From: Camarhynchus parvulus
Taxonomy: Eukaryota > Chordata > Aves > Passeriformes > Thraupidae
Direction of reading: 5' to 3'
Assembly (NCBI RefSeq): GCF_901933205.1
Contig: NC_044576.1
Coordinates: forward strand, 12,743,024 to 12,807,023
DNA: 64,000 bases
The notes under the pieces are model-generated. The model saw only the letters and a program-made list of their open reading frames with translations, did not search any database and was not told the origin of the DNA. Positions within the stretch are counted from its first letter, which is position 1, and each line of letters begins with the position of its first letter. Positions 49,950 through 63,462 of this stretch are shown here, one piece after another. Both the position numbers and the translations under genes were made by a program.

Positions 49950-52900
49950 TATGAAAATAAAATGGAACTTGAGGTTTAGAAAAAACAAGGCTTGTTGTTA
50001 CTACTCTTTCCTTTTTTTCAACTGCCCATCAGCAGTGGTGCCAGACAGACCAAACATTTAATTTTTATCTTATTAAAAAAGAGTAAATGTCATCGAGGAA
50101 AAACTTGCAAGAGGCAAATAATTGTCAGCTGAAATAAAAATTTCTCATTCGGTTATAAATAGGGTATTAGAACTGATGCACATACTGGGAGCTAAAGAAC
50201 AGAACATGCAGAAGATGCTACCTTGGAGGTGCCCTGATATTAGTGTGGTTCTCACTGCTGCTGCAGTTAGAGACCAAACCCTGCTATGAATGTCCCTGGC
50301 CAGTCCTTGGGGGCCCCCCTGGTTGCTGTAGGGGGTTCAGCCTCACTATGGTGACTTTAACATAACCCGCTGCAAAGTGGTGAGGGTGCATGGCATATTC
50401 TTTTGTTTTCACTTCTAAGCTGCCTAGAAGATACTGGTATATTAGGAAATGAGAAAGCCAGCATAAGAGAGGATGCTTGATAGTTACTGCCCTCCACAGT
50501 GTTCCCAGAACTGAAGCCAAGGGTTTTGGTAACTGCATTTCAGTACTTCCGGTGAAAAGGGTCTGGCCTGCCTTAGTATTTGCTCATGTTAGATTCTCAT
50601 CTGAAAATGCATGTAGCAATTTCCAACTTGCTCTATTATTATTAGAATTGCAATAATCCATTGAAGGAAGTAGCAGCAACATGTTGGGAGTATAGAGAAC
50701 TTTATGAATGTAAGACTAATTAGAAAAGAAAGTAAATTTAGTAAAGGAAGTTTCCATGTTGACAACTCAAACTGTATGGACGTGACCTAATTTGGATTTT
50801 CTTGAAGTCAGTGGTAAAAGGTATCAGAATGGGCCAAAGCTGAGTCCCTAAGGAGTCCTACTTCTGCAGGAATTTAATTTCAAATTGTTTCTAATTATGC
50901 CTCTTCTGCATTTTTGTGCTCAATCCTGATTTTTGTAGTCCCTCTTTAGGAGAAGGCAGTCTCAGTGTAGCTGGGATCCCAAATGTGCCAATTCTAGAAG
51001 GCAAAGCAAGAAGAAATCTGGGTAACAATGAAATAATAGATTTTTCCCTCTTGCAGTCCTTCTCATTCTCCTGACATAGGGGACAAGAGGGAACTTGGGG
51101 ATAAGATTAGAGGAGAAAAACATCCCTGACTGGCATGGTGGATCCATTCCTGAAGTGACAGTAAACACACTGTCGCTCTGTGGTTTCATAGTATTAGAAT
51201 TGTTTTCTTTATTATGAAAAATCTTTTTAACGTGGTCAGGATTTCTATGGTGCTATCATGGAACAGCTGCATACACATTACAGTGCACCTTTTATCAAGG
51301 TGTTAGTGTTGACCCTTCAGTTGAAGATGACTTTTCCCTAAGAGGCAGCCTTATTTTCATCAGGGTAATAGAATACTGGTGATAAGTCCATACTGCTCTT
51401 AGTAATACAGAGTGATCATTAAGATACACCACACCTGTAAAATATACCATACCTTTGTATTGGTGGGGTTATTACCCCCATTGTTTGGAGCTGTGATGGT
51501 GGTTTACTTCTCTGTAAGAAGAGAATCAATTTTGTAATTAAGCAGGTTTGTTGTTTCCAGGAGTTGGTGCAGATGATATTTTGATTCAGTAAAAGCATTA
51601 TGCATATTTATTGGCCTCAAAACATTTGACTGGTAGTTAAAATGCCGTTTAAGGGCTTAGGAAAGACTCCTAGCATGTATTAAATAAAACTCAAAAAGCA
51701 GCCTAAAGTTCATAGTGATGACAGCTGTTTTCCAGGCCTGTTGGATGTCATATTTGAATTTTGGCTAGTGTACATTAAGTATATTTGTGTATTCCTATGC
51801 ATGCACACGTGTAAATGAGCCATAGCTTGCCTGGATAAAAGGACAGAATTGACCATCTAAATACACAGAATCATTAGCATAAAGCCATATATATTAGAGA
51901 AGTTTATTTTCTGCTCTAAAAGCTACAAGAAAAGTTGTTACATTTGTTTTTAGATTTAATCATCTTCCCTTTCTCTTGCTACTACTCATGAGGTTTTCAT
52001 CTTTGGTGTAGTATAAATACAGTAGTAACTTTTCATAGTTCAAGATATATTAAATGCTGATAGACTTAGTTTACTTAAACCTTTTTAAGGTGAATTAATT
52101 ACTTTGGCAGTGGATCAGTGCTGGCAGTCTTGGAGGCCCGACTCTCCATGTCTGTTCAGGTGTCACCTCCTCTCACACCCATACATGTCTATCATTTTCA
52201 AACTTCATGTTTTAACATTCTGGACAATTTCTGTGGTTTTTCAGAGTTTCTCTGTACATGGCATTAATAAAAGTTTCCACCTGTGATTGCAGTTTGAATA
52301 CTATTTTCCGCATTTATTTAGGAAAAAAGTTAAGCTAATTTTGGACTGCTTTTGCAGCGTGGTCTAGATTGTGCTGATCAGTTTCATGGAGTGGATGCTG
52401 AACTGTTTCTAAATCCCTGAGGTAGATTCCCTCCTTAGTGATCAACCCTGCTAGATATTTCTCCTTGATATTTTGTTTTCTGCCTGTCAGTTGCTTTGCT
52501 ATAGCATGTCTGTTCTCACTTTTGATCTTGTTTTCAACTGTTGTCCTTCAGCCATTGCTGAAACAAGTAAGTACTACCTACCTAGAAAATTATTAAGAAA
52601 GGTTTTTTAGACTTGGCAGTCTAAGATAAGGGGCAAACAGAGAGAACACAGCTGACCAGCAATGCCATCTGGAGAAAAAAAAAGGTGTAGTCCTTTCAAA
52701 TCTCCTGGTGACTTAGCACATCTCTTTATTAAATTGCAGGTTTGGCACAGAGAAATGAACTTTCTGCCACTCTGTCTGTTTCAGAAGTCTCTGTATGGCA
52801 ATGGACTTCGTTAGAATAAATGTAGAGAGGAACAGAAAAGATCATTATAATTTAGGTAAAAAAGGAATTGTTGAAATCTCAATAAACAGCACTTGAAGTG

Positions 52901-53656
52901 CCTGACAGAGTAGGTGCCACAGAGTTCTGAATTTATTCCCTACTGTATCTATGTCATGTAACACATGCAAAAAATAACTCTAAACACTCTTGGACTGAGT
53001 TACACATTTTCTGGCTTGTTGGTTGACATATACAGGTGGTAGAGTCTGACCTAATTTTGTGTGCTGGATAAACACTGTAATAAAACTGGAAAAATAATTG
53101 TTTTGCACTGTAGGTCAGTTCTGATGTTTTACATAAAACTTGCATGTCACGAATTGTGAAATTATTTTTTTTTTAAACAGCATCTCATTTTTTTTGGGTA
53201 TGTAGATTACCAGAAAAATTCTTGCAGAATTAGTTTGTAAATCTTCTGCCATAGTTTTTGTGTTGTGTACTTTAAGTTACCTTGCAAATATATGCATGTA
53301 ATAGAATTTTATAGTCTCCCTTATACTCCTTCTTTTTCTTTGACCATACAGCTGATAGACCAGGTATGAGTGGCAAGTTATACAGCTCTAGAAGCAAGTT
53401 CTAAGTTTTAGGCTCAAATGTACTTCAGCTGTGAAATACAGTGAAATTATAGCTGTGATTCAATAAACTATGCCATAACAGTCCAGACATGAAATTATAA
53501 TAGTAAAGTACAGTCTTGCAGTCAGGAAGATGAGACGGCGGAGGGGAGGAGAGTAAAAAATGCAGCTGCTGCAGTGGCCCATCAAAAGATAAATTCTTGG
53601 AAGAGACAGGGGATGTTGCAGAAAATGGAAGAACAGGATGAGATAACAAGTGGAAT

Positions 53657-53718
53657 GGAAGAAAAATTCTCAGCAAAATAGAAGAAAAAAAAAGGAAGAA
53701 AAATTCTCAGCAAAATAG
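53657..53718. repeat. 25-base perfect direct repeat
   Basis: A 25-base unit containing AAATTCTCAGCAAAATAG occurs at 53657-53681 and 53694-53718, identical in both copies, with a purine-only 12-base spacer. Exact identity suggests a recent slippage or local duplication. Each unit starts in an A/G-rich run that may have promoted it. Confidence 0.9.
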
Positions 53719-56700
53719 AGTGAATTAGGGGGATTTTTTCAGGAAGATCATTTTTAATTGATGGAAAACCCCAGAAAATGTAATTCTTTTGCTTCTTATG
53801 TGTATATAGAAGGCTGGGTTAAGCACAGGGGAGGAACATTTCAGTGCAATATAGTAACTTGAGTCTTTGTTCCTTCAGATCTCTTTTCTTCACCTTGGGC
53901 ATTATGACCATTTGGAGAATTTTCTGCTCCTCTGAGTTGTGAAGAGCACAGTGAAGAGAAATCTATTAATAGCAAAGTTATTATTCATAGTTAAAAATCT
54001 GTGTTTACAGAACTACAGGACTGTTGGCTGAAAGAGGAAGTTTAACTCTGTATGATTGACCTGATCAGTTTTCAACAGTAGAAACAAGCATTGCACACTT
54101 TATACTGTGTGTATTCATACGAGTTCAGATTTTAATATTGAAAATAAAACTTAGGAGAATAAGGATAAAATCCTTACTAGCTTTGGTATTTGAAGAGTAT
54201 TTATTTCTCTTGTAACCATGCTGTATGCTTTTATATGTATCATTACCACACCATGGGCTTGCTTACATTCTGTCCTGTCTATAGGCAGCAGCTCCATACT
54301 TTTTATTTACTGCTTTTTCTGAGGAAGCCTCTTGCTTAGGATTTACATGAGCTTTGTGTCTCACTTGTCAGTGTCTTGATGGAAGACAAGGCTTCTTAAT
54401 GTAGTAGGCATCTGTTTTTTAATGGGTTTCAGTTCTTAAAGAAAAATTCAAACTGGATTTGTACTGTGTATTCAGCCTTAACTGGTGGTTGATAATTTTT
54501 TCTCCCTCTCCTATTCCTCTGAAAACAGGAGACGGCCACGATAGGTACTGCTGATAAGATGTGACGCATGTTTAATGTGTAACAAAAGCGCCCTGCAAAA
54601 AAAGAGGATTTAGGAAATGTTTAAAGATATTGAAGTTGCCTGAGGGACAGCCCTCAGCATGGCAAGATAGAGCATGTTGGTAGCTGGAAATCCAGCCAGG
54701 TTTAGTATGACCAGACAGGCAGAGATTAGGTCAAAATGAAAAAGGGAACAAGCCATAATTTTTCCTCTCCAGACTCAGACCTCTACTGAGTGATCAGTAT
54801 GGGGAAATACTTCACAAATTTATATATAAATCGGTAAACTTCTGTGTAGCTGTTTATAGGTTTCAGAAGTGAAAGTGAAGCCAGCGTGGTCTGAGAGACC
54901 TGCCCCTGCTCCCTGTGTGGAGGAGCTGCAGCATCTGTGGGCTGAGGCACCAAAGGAGAACCAGTGCCTTGCTCTTTGGCTCTTCACTTCCTCTTTTAAC
55001 CTTCTCCCACGTCCTCCACTTAAATGGACCCTGAGAGGCCAGAGTGGAGTTAACCTGGGCATCAAATACAGTCATGGTGTTTTTGAGAAAAGGAGTCTCT
55101 AGCAATGCTTGCAAACTATGTCCTGATTATAAGTCTACTCTAATCTAGAGCTTTCCAAAGTGCTGATTTCACAGAAATCTTTGGTAGCTTAAGGGTTGGT
55201 TTTCAGTCAGCACCAGATTTCACCTTAAATCCCTGAAGTGACAGTGATTTCAGAGGGGGACTCTACATACCAAAAGCCAGATATTGGCTTTTTGTTGGCT
55301 CTTGTGCTTAGTGAGTATAGTAGTTTGCTGAAATGTTCAGTTCCTTGGTTATGCTTATTCTTTTGTTATTGTTATCGTTATCAACAGGAACAATTTGTCC
55401 AAACCTTAATAATTGACTAAGCCATCAGTCTTCACTTGGATAATTCCAATGAATTTAATTGAAACAGGAAACTTCATATCAAAATGTTGTATGTACAGCG
55501 AAGGCCAATTATGTGTAAATTACCATACAGTGGCTTATTCACATAAGGGAAAAACCAGGCTATGGTCTATAAAAGAAAAAAAATCATAGGTTAGGTTCAT
55601 ATTAAATTTAGAATGTATTTCATTCTCTTAAGTGTAGGTGTGAGCATATTTTATTCTGCTTTATTATATAGCATACTGAAATCCTTGTGGAAGAAGTTGT
55701 AATACCTTTCCCTTGGGGCAATTAGGATGCCAATTATATCAATTTTTACTGTTGGTCTTTTTATTTCTCCTGTAAATACTATTCTGCTTTTCTCTTCTGT
55801 GTAGTTAGTTCCCAGCTGTTGCAAAGAATCTTTTCCTGTCCCTTTGCATTAATACATGCCTTAAAGATTGTAAATAGGCTTTTCAGACTACTTTCTTCTG
55901 GCTTAGAGACAAAGCATATCAGACATAACTATTTTTCTTTTGCTGTTCCTTGAGAGGGCTGCTTATTTCCAGTTGGAATAGCTGTAAAAGGATTCCTGAC
56001 AAGTCGGTTTATCATGCACTATTTCATCCATTACTTTGAGAGAACCACTTTAAGATTCAAACCTCTCCACAGGGTATTTCACACGTCCAAATGAATGATG
56101 TGGACTGTTGGGCTGCATAACTGTCATCCTGCTCAGAGATGCAAATTGTACTCTGAATTTTTCCTTACTTGTTTAATCTTGTTCTCTCTTCACCAGTAAC
56201 TTAAAGATTGAGGCTTCTATTAACGACTTATTTTTCTTAACAGTCTGTCAGTTGCAAATTGAGTGGACAGAGGCTGACAGGTTTTTTTTAATGGCATCTT
56301 CTGTTTTTCTGTATTGTATTTGTATTCCTTTTTTTGATGCAACAAAACTCATGTTAATGTACAAGATTCAGGATAAAAGGCCTGATTTTAATTTAAGAGT
56401 GAAAAGTTCTTTTCCTGTTCTCTTGAAGGAGGGATTTTGCTGGGCCTTGTGTTATGAACAGTCACTAGTGGGTGAGATATTTCACTTTTCATTTGTTTCC
56501 ATATATAAAATAAATAAACAAAACCTCAAATGCAAAATATTTAGAAATATTAGATCACTAGTAAATACCAGATTGCCTCCAAAGCTATTTGGTAGAGATT
56601 TTTCAGAGCATTTGTGCTGGTCAGGGAAGATTATGTGTAGACCTGCTGCACACACCAGTTCCCACAGCTGATGGTGTATTTCTGCCTCTAGCAGTGCTGC

Positions 56701-59700
56701 TGCTCTAAGGAGAACAGCAAAATAAGTATCTCTCCCTCTAGGCCACAGAGGGGGAAAGAGCACAAAGAATAGCCTGAGTGTCTAGTGTTTTGGTAGGCAT
56801 AGACCTTGCCTAAGGATTTAGTAAAATATTAGTAAACAGAGAGAAATAAGCAGGGAAAGAAAATCTATAAATGGTTTTGTTTTGTTTTCCCAGCTCATAT
56901 AGGAAAACATGAAATGGTGAGTGTTTTAGTTGTTGACTTTTTGTTTTAACTGTCTCAAAATAACTTGGTATTTGCTCTGTGTGGCTGAGAATAGATGCCA
57001 ATTACAAGTTGTCTGTGAGTTCTGGAGACAGTGGTCATGGACAGTAGCTTATGTTGTGAGCACCTGCAGCCATAAATATCATTGTCTGGTTTGTGTGGCG
57101 CCATGGCAGAGATCTCTTGATGTTGAGTTGCTGCCTCCCTATTCTCTCTTTTTCCTCTCACCCTTCTTTTTCTTGTATCTCTTTGAGTCCTGGAGAACCA
57201 GCTGCTCAGGAGGTACAGGAGGTGGGATACTGTAGGCTGGTGACTTCACCTTAGTCAGTGTAGGTTGTGGTTAAAGAACCTGGAAAAAAACCACAAAAGG
57301 CGTTTTTAGCTCACTTTTAAATTTGAGGCTTCATGATCTGCATGCGGCGTTTTATGCAATACACAAGAGTTGGAAAAAAGTGGACTTGCTCCAATTTTGA
57401 TCCCACGATTGTGTGCGGGTAAATTGTCTTTGTCCCAAAGAGAAACTGTAGGACAAGGAAAAACAGGTAGAAATACTTAATTTATTTGAACTTTGCTTTT
57501 GAAGTTTATCTATAGTTGCTGACTTTCAAGAGAAAGCCAGACATGGTACACTGTTATTCCCTTATGCTGTAGTAGCTGGTGTGCTGAGCTGCTCTTTGCA
57601 TGTAGAAGTCAATATAATCTTTCACAAAATTGCAGTTGCCTGTGGTGCTTAGGTGAGTGCGCACATACCAGTCTGAATTAGATTCAGATAATTAATTTAT
57701 AATTTAAATGCTGTAATATTGCCAGTTCTCACTTAAATACTATCTAATATTTGTCTGGTTTATAACATTTACCAAGTGGTAAGTGTGAACGCCCTTAATG
57801 AAAACCTCTTTTCAAAGAGCCTTTTGTGCAATGTCCTTTTTGAATGTGCCTGTGTAGTTTTATGTTGCTATATTTTTTTAGCTAACAAAATTGTGCTTAG
57901 TAACAGTGACCAGTATTTCAGTTTATACAGAAATAAAAAGCCATTGAAGTTAAAAGTCAGTAAGTCTAGGACTATCCTGTTTTACCTTACTACTCAGTGT
58001 CAAACTTCTCAGAAAAGAGTGAATGGAAGAGAACTGTTAGGCTTTTTTATAGCTGATCTATGAGTATTTTTGTCTTTAATTTATGCAGTACATTTTTAGT
58101 TGTATTGTTCTCAGATCATAAAATTTCAATAGATAATAACTGCTAGTGTCATGGGGTTGGGTTTTTTCCACTGTTTCTTGTGTTACCAAGATAATAAAAA
58201 TACTTCCTCCTTGATGTGTCTGTTTGCAGGGAGGGTCCTTAAGCTGTTTAATTCTTAAAAATGCAAAAATGTTAGCATGTTTCATGATAATGAGCTGTTA
58301 AGTAGCTAGTACAAGATGTTAGTTAAGACTAGCCTCAAATGTGCTATGATTTTTTTTCTCTGAAGTTTAAAATATTTCATGATGAGGTAGAAAGAAGCTA
58401 AGGGTGGAGTAAGCGTTGCAGGTCTTCATATTTGTTGTAAACTCTGCCATTTCTGACTGTGCTGACGCATTTTAGATAACCTTGGATTACTGTTTCCACT
58501 CACCAAGCAACTGTTCAGAGCAAATTCATATTTCTTCTGTACCATATTTTTGTGTGTGTACATAGACATGCTGTACTGCTTGTGTATGTGCATGTATCTA
58601 CTCTATGCATGAAGTGAAATTCAGAATTCAGAGTGTGAGCTAATTATTCTGAGTTCAGATGCACAGCTCAGCAAACCATGGCCCATTCCTGCTGGAGATC
58701 ACAGCCACATGGCAGCATTGGCAGGCTAGACAGGGAGACAGGTAGGGGTGGAGGCTGATTTGTCCCACTTTGGAGGAAAGCAAGAGGAAACACATTTTCT
58801 CCTTGGAGGAACAGGTGTTATTTTTGTATTGTAGTGTAGCAGAACTGGCTTTACATTTTTACTAAATTTAACTTTTTCTGTGCGGATGTAGCAGGCCCTT
58901 GACAGCTTTCAACATGGGCAAACATCGATTCTGCACAAGTGAAGGGAGGAGGAGGCACATAGCCATAGCAAAGCTTATCCTGGATTTTCTGACAACATGA
59001 GCAAGTTTGGCTGTGCTCTGAATAATGTATATTGGTATTGCAGACAAGACTTGCAAGATGAGATTTCTGTATGTAGGTCACATCTACAACAAGAATGCTG
59101 TAGCCTTCTAGGGCATTGGTATGCTCTCCTGGCAAGGCAGCTGCAAAGCAGATGCAGTTGTACTGCACAGCTGTGTTCTGCACTCACCACTGGCTGTGCT
59201 GCCCAAGCTCCTTTGCTGCTTCACAACAGATCCTTCCCTAGCAAGCTGTCCTAGGGACTCTGCTTTTTCATGTTTCAATCAGTGTTGATTTTAGTTGCCA
59301 TAGATCTGTCATACAGATATTGCTGTTGTCTGAGCACAGTGTTCCAGGCCTCTTTAGCACTAAGCCAGTTAAGTACTTCGGAGGTTTTTCCTTGGTTTTC
59401 CCGTTTAGCCATTGTGTTAGCCCAGTACTTTGCACTATGCTGTGCTGTGGGAATATTTGTCCTGATTTCTGGTAAAGACACTTGATATTTCTAGTGGGCT
59501 AGGCTAGTGCTTCTGGCTTCCTTTGAATGTGCAGGGAGTTAATCATGGAAAGGAAGGAAGAACAGGATGTTTCCTGTAAAGCTGCTAGCCAAGAGACCAA
59601 TAAATTGTTTCTTCAGCATAATATAGAAATAACTTCAGACTGCTGGGGGATTAAGTTTTACAACAGATGGAACCATGTGCTAATGGTATCAAATACTTTC

Positions 59701-60024
59701 TGCTTCCATATTGTCAAATGGCTACTTACAAGTGTTGAATGTTAGGTATGCTGAAATATTTCTGCCAGTTGTAGAAAGTAAAACTTCTGATTGTATTTTT
59801 TATATAGTTATTCCATGTTCCATAACAATACCACCTGCAGAAACAGTTACAAGGGAGAAAACCTGAAGCGTTAGCAGGTGTGGCACATTATTAATTCACG
59901 CGGTGCCCTTGATGTGTGCACAGAGCTCACCTGTGAATGAGAACTGCCTTGCAGACCGAGGCAGGGGATAAGTGGCTTAATCTGTAGGTTTTAAAAAGTG
60001 CTGCAGTGTCAGCAGTGCACGAGG

Positions 60025-60083
60025 GATTTAGTGTGCAGTGAACACGGAACACGTCTCCAGGCTAAAGAGCCGGGCAGCGGCAG
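60025..60083 (+). other. Possible exon 3' end with strong donor
   Basis: CAG|GTAAGC at 60081-60086 fits the vertebrate 5' splice consensus well. The preceding bases, including AGCCGGGCAGCGGCAG, are locally CpG-rich. I count 7 CpG in about 230 bases here. No convincing polypyrimidine tract and acceptor lie just upstream, so if real this would be a first, probably non-coding, exon. The left boundary is a guess. A short frame from ATG at 60038 reads through the donor and is not recognised. Confidence 0.2.
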
Positions 60084-61295
60084 GTAAGCTGATTGTGGCA
60101 AAGCAGAGTGGAGCTGCTGCTGGCGCTGCAGGAGGTGGGGCTCTGCAGCCAGTGCATTTCCCTGCCTGCAGAATGACTAAAGATGAGAATGGAGGGATCT
60201 CTGCTGGCACCATCTGTGATTCACAGCCACTTCATGGCGTGCTCATTGCACTGTGGGAGTAGGCTCAAGCTGGCAATTCTGTGGAAAAGGGGCTGCAGTG
60301 TGAGGGCTAATGCAAAACTTTGAGTCACTTCAGCTGCAGAACAACAAATGGCATACATAATTACTTGTATTGGCACAGAGGGGCTTCTGCCTTATTCTCT
60401 GACTGCATTCTACTAGATTCTGCATCTTAAATATTTTTTAATTGTTTAGAACAGAATAAATTAATTGCAGAATTCTATCACTTTAGACTATTGGTAAGGG
60501 ATTTTTAACTGCAAGTATCCATCTGGATTTAACCCAGTTTCTTTCTCTTCCAATTTATGAACAGATCGTGCTTTTGGCATTATGACAGACTTTAAGTGAG
60601 AAGCTCTTTGAAATCTTGTAGAGCACTGTACTGGTGGTGGCCAGCCCGTGTCCGTGGTGTCATTTACCATCTTCAGTTTCCAGTGGTTGCCAAAATACCT
60701 GATCAGCAGACAAGTGATTCACTCTTAGTAAGTCCTCTTTTAGCCTTATAAGCAAATTCCTCTTTCCAGAGGATTGCTAATAATGAGGCTTCCTGCCCAA
60801 AAATGGGCCAGCATAATTCAGAGCAGGCGCACGTTTACTTTTTCCATTTCACGTGGACATGAAATGAATCATAAGATGCCATGTAGATGGAGTATTCCTA
60901 CTGCTATTCTGCCAGTGTTTGTTAATTTTATTTCTATATTTTAATTTTGAGGGGTACTCCATATGCTTGTATGTTCGCTACTGACTTCTCTCTCAGCAAA
61001 TGTCCCCATTTTACTGTGGGATGGTCTGGGAGATGTTGGGAACCATGAATGCTCTGCACTGCTGAGACCTTGTCAGTCTCATCTCAGAAGCCAGCACCTA
61101 GTGACACAACCTCTGACTTGCTTGTGCAGTTAGGCAGGGCATGTATGCCTTCTGAATTCCTAGCGTGCTGTTTGGGTTGTTGATGCCCCCAGGGACTGCC
61201 AACACCCTGCTTCCACCATTTCATTGTCCGTGGGAAACACTGGCAGTGTGCTTTGTGTGCTTACTTCACTTAAACCACTACTTGATCTTAGACAG

Positions 61296-61335
61296 GCTAA
61301 AAGTTAAAAACATAAGCTAAAAGTTAAAAACATAA
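61296..61335. repeat. 20-base perfect tandem duplication
   Basis: GCTAAAAGTTAAAAACATAA occurs at 61296-61315 and immediately again at 61316-61335 without a mismatch. It looks like a recent replication-slippage duplication and is a likely length polymorphism. Confidence 0.9.
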
Positions 61336-63003
61336 CATAAATTTATTTGCAAAGTTCCAGGCAAGCTGTAGGAACTTGAATTTGGGATAGCAATGAAGTG
61401 CAGCCTCATGCTGTGTTTCATCTCAAGGTTATTTTCATAATTGCCTGTTAGAATTCTTGGAAACTGGTAGAATGACAGCAAAATGCTACTTTGGGAAGTA
61501 AATCTTAAAATCAGATCAGAAACATGTTTTCTTTGTCTTTAAATATTTTAAAAGATGGTTAAGGTGCTTGAAGTAATTTTTCTTTGATATAGCTATAAAT
61601 TGTACTCTCTTGCTATTCAACATACAAATACTGCATTATCTTGAGTTACTTAAGAAGACTGCATTAATTCTAAGTTTATTACTTAGAGCATTTGATTTAA
61701 ACTCCCAAGTTATTGACATAGTTTCACAGAACCCCAGCTGGACAATAACTGTCCTGTTCAGCTCTCCAACAAACAAATACTTTGCTTAAGCCTTCAGTGG
61801 GAAATCAGCAAAGGGCTTCTGTGTTCCTGAGGTATGAGTAGTGTACAAGTGGTACAATATATAAAGGAGAATGGCTTCTAACTTCTCTGTTGAATAGTTT
61901 AATGCCTGATAACAGCTATCAGAACCTACCAAGTAATATTTTTAAAACTACTATTTACAATTTCAGAGACTTCTACAGAGTATATGCTTAAAATGAATAT
62001 GAAAGGATTGAACTGATAAGCTATGAAACATTTTGATCATTTTGTGTTGAGTATTTAAGAATAATTTCCTTTTTACTCAATATGAGATATTCTAGTACAA
62101 AAAAGTGATGAAGCTATACAACCCACACTGAAGCTGGATGATTTTGAATAAAGTATCTAGCAGAGATAATGGTCTTAACTTTAGTGGAGGGCTGCTTCCC
62201 CTAGACAGTAATTCAGACAGTTATTTCTGTCACAGCTAGCTGAATGGCAACATAATTCTCAGTGAAACTATTGTAATTCAAACAAGTCTGTGTGTATTGA
62301 AGGATTCAAGATGAAAAATGCATATCTGTTTTTGACTTAAGGTCAAATAAAAGTTGACAAAAGCATGAGGATAGAGGAATACTTCAGAAGTTGTTCCATG
62401 TTGTGGAAAATGTAATCAGCTGAGACAGGTTTAGTTTTTCCACTTAATGTAAGCACTAACTGCTGCATTAAAGGAAGTATTTAGTGCATTTTCCTAAAAA
62501 CTGTAACGTGTCTTTTCCAAGAATGTGTAGATCCATATTTTGAGATGAAAGTTCTATTAAAAAACTACTTTGAAAGTATTTTTCAGTCTTTTTTACTAAG
62601 AAGCAATTGGTTTGGTAACAAACAGTCAGTGTCCCTCTTTGCTATGTTGTAGTCAATTGAAACTCACTGCCTTCCTTAAAGTATTTCAAGAAAATGGACT
62701 AAATTCAGTGAAGGCATTGCTTGCCTCGTTGCCGTTTTTTCCATTACATTTCACTTCCTCAACACAGCACCTTTGTCTTTTGTCTCTTTTATTACCTTGT
62801 TCAGGGGAAGTTCACTCTTGTGAAGTTAATTCTTATCCCTCTTCTCTTAGTGTGGTCTGTGTTCCACAGAGAGTCAGGTCAGGCTTTATTTCTATCCATC
62901 TTTGTGAACTAGTTGACTTATCTCTTTTTGATTTATGCTTAATGGCAGTGTTCTCTTCCCATCTACCCCAAACAGATTTGTGAATACTTAATTGCCCATT
63001 ATC

Positions 63004-63079
63004 TAAGGTATAGCAGCCCTTTGAGAAAGGGTTGCTATACTTTATGCTACATAAAGTTAAGCATTCTAAGCATAAAGTA
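63004..63079 (+). repeat. Cluster of overlapping inverted repeats
   Basis: The first hairpin has arms TAAGGTATAGCAGCCCTTT (63004-63022) and AAAGGGTTGCTATACTTTA (63026-63044), with a GAG loop. 17 of 19 positions are Watson-Crick pairs, and the other two are G-U in a plus-strand transcript. A second hairpin, ACTTTATG/CATAAAGT around CTA, is at 63039-63057. A third pairing joins TACTTTATGCT (63038-63048) to AGCATAAAGTA (63069-63079), 11 perfect pairs. The three overlap and so compete. No known RNA family is recognised; the stem is short for a pre-miRNA. Part of the cluster lies opposite a minus-strand frame (62833-63204) of no known type. Confidence 0.8.
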
Positions 63080-63443
63080 AAATGAAAAAGAGGTTGGGTT
63101 TTTGTTACCCCTTGAGTAACTCTCAGGGCCATGAGAAGCTGTGCCTTCTGGCCAGTATAAACCAGAAAATGAAGTGTGTGTATGAAATAACTCACCCAGT
63201 TCATCTGTAGGCATGCAAATATGACTTGACTTTTTAGAGGTTCACCTTCCTCGAAGCAATGAACATTATGATGGCAAAGCAGAGGAGTTACACCTGTAAG
63301 TGTTGCTCTGATTACTCCTAAAGGCCTTATAGGGCAGAAAAGAGGAGAAAAGAGACTAGGCTTAGTAGATCAGATTTTTAATTTAACTGAATGGCTCTCT
63401 CCATTCCGTTGGAAAAGTAGATGTAGTTGACTAAAAAAAACCT

Positions 63444-63462
63444 CAATATCATAATGATATTG
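63444..63462. repeat. 19-base near-palindrome
   Basis: CAATATCAT (63444-63452) and ATGATATTG (63454-63462) are exact reverse complements around a single A. It is more likely a symmetrical binding site or chance than an RNA hairpin. Confidence 0.75.

Noticed and set aside
59894..59938. Imperfect hairpin whose arms (ATTCACGCGGTG and CACCTGTGAAT) recall the miR-124 precursor
   Set aside because: The mature miR-124 sequence is almost invariant in vertebrates and is absent here. The stem has an uneven bulge and only about ten pairs, so the likeness is probably chance.
61280..61305. Reverse complement contains CTAAGATCAAGT, as in the 5' end of U2 snRNA
   Set aside because: The match stops after 12 bases; neither the branch-point-recognition region nor the following U2 sequence is present.
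61724..61775. CR1 tail suggested by TTTCACAGAACCCCAGCTGG
   Set aside because: Only the first dozen bases resemble the CR1 end; the GGGTTGGAAGGGA-type block that should follow is missing.
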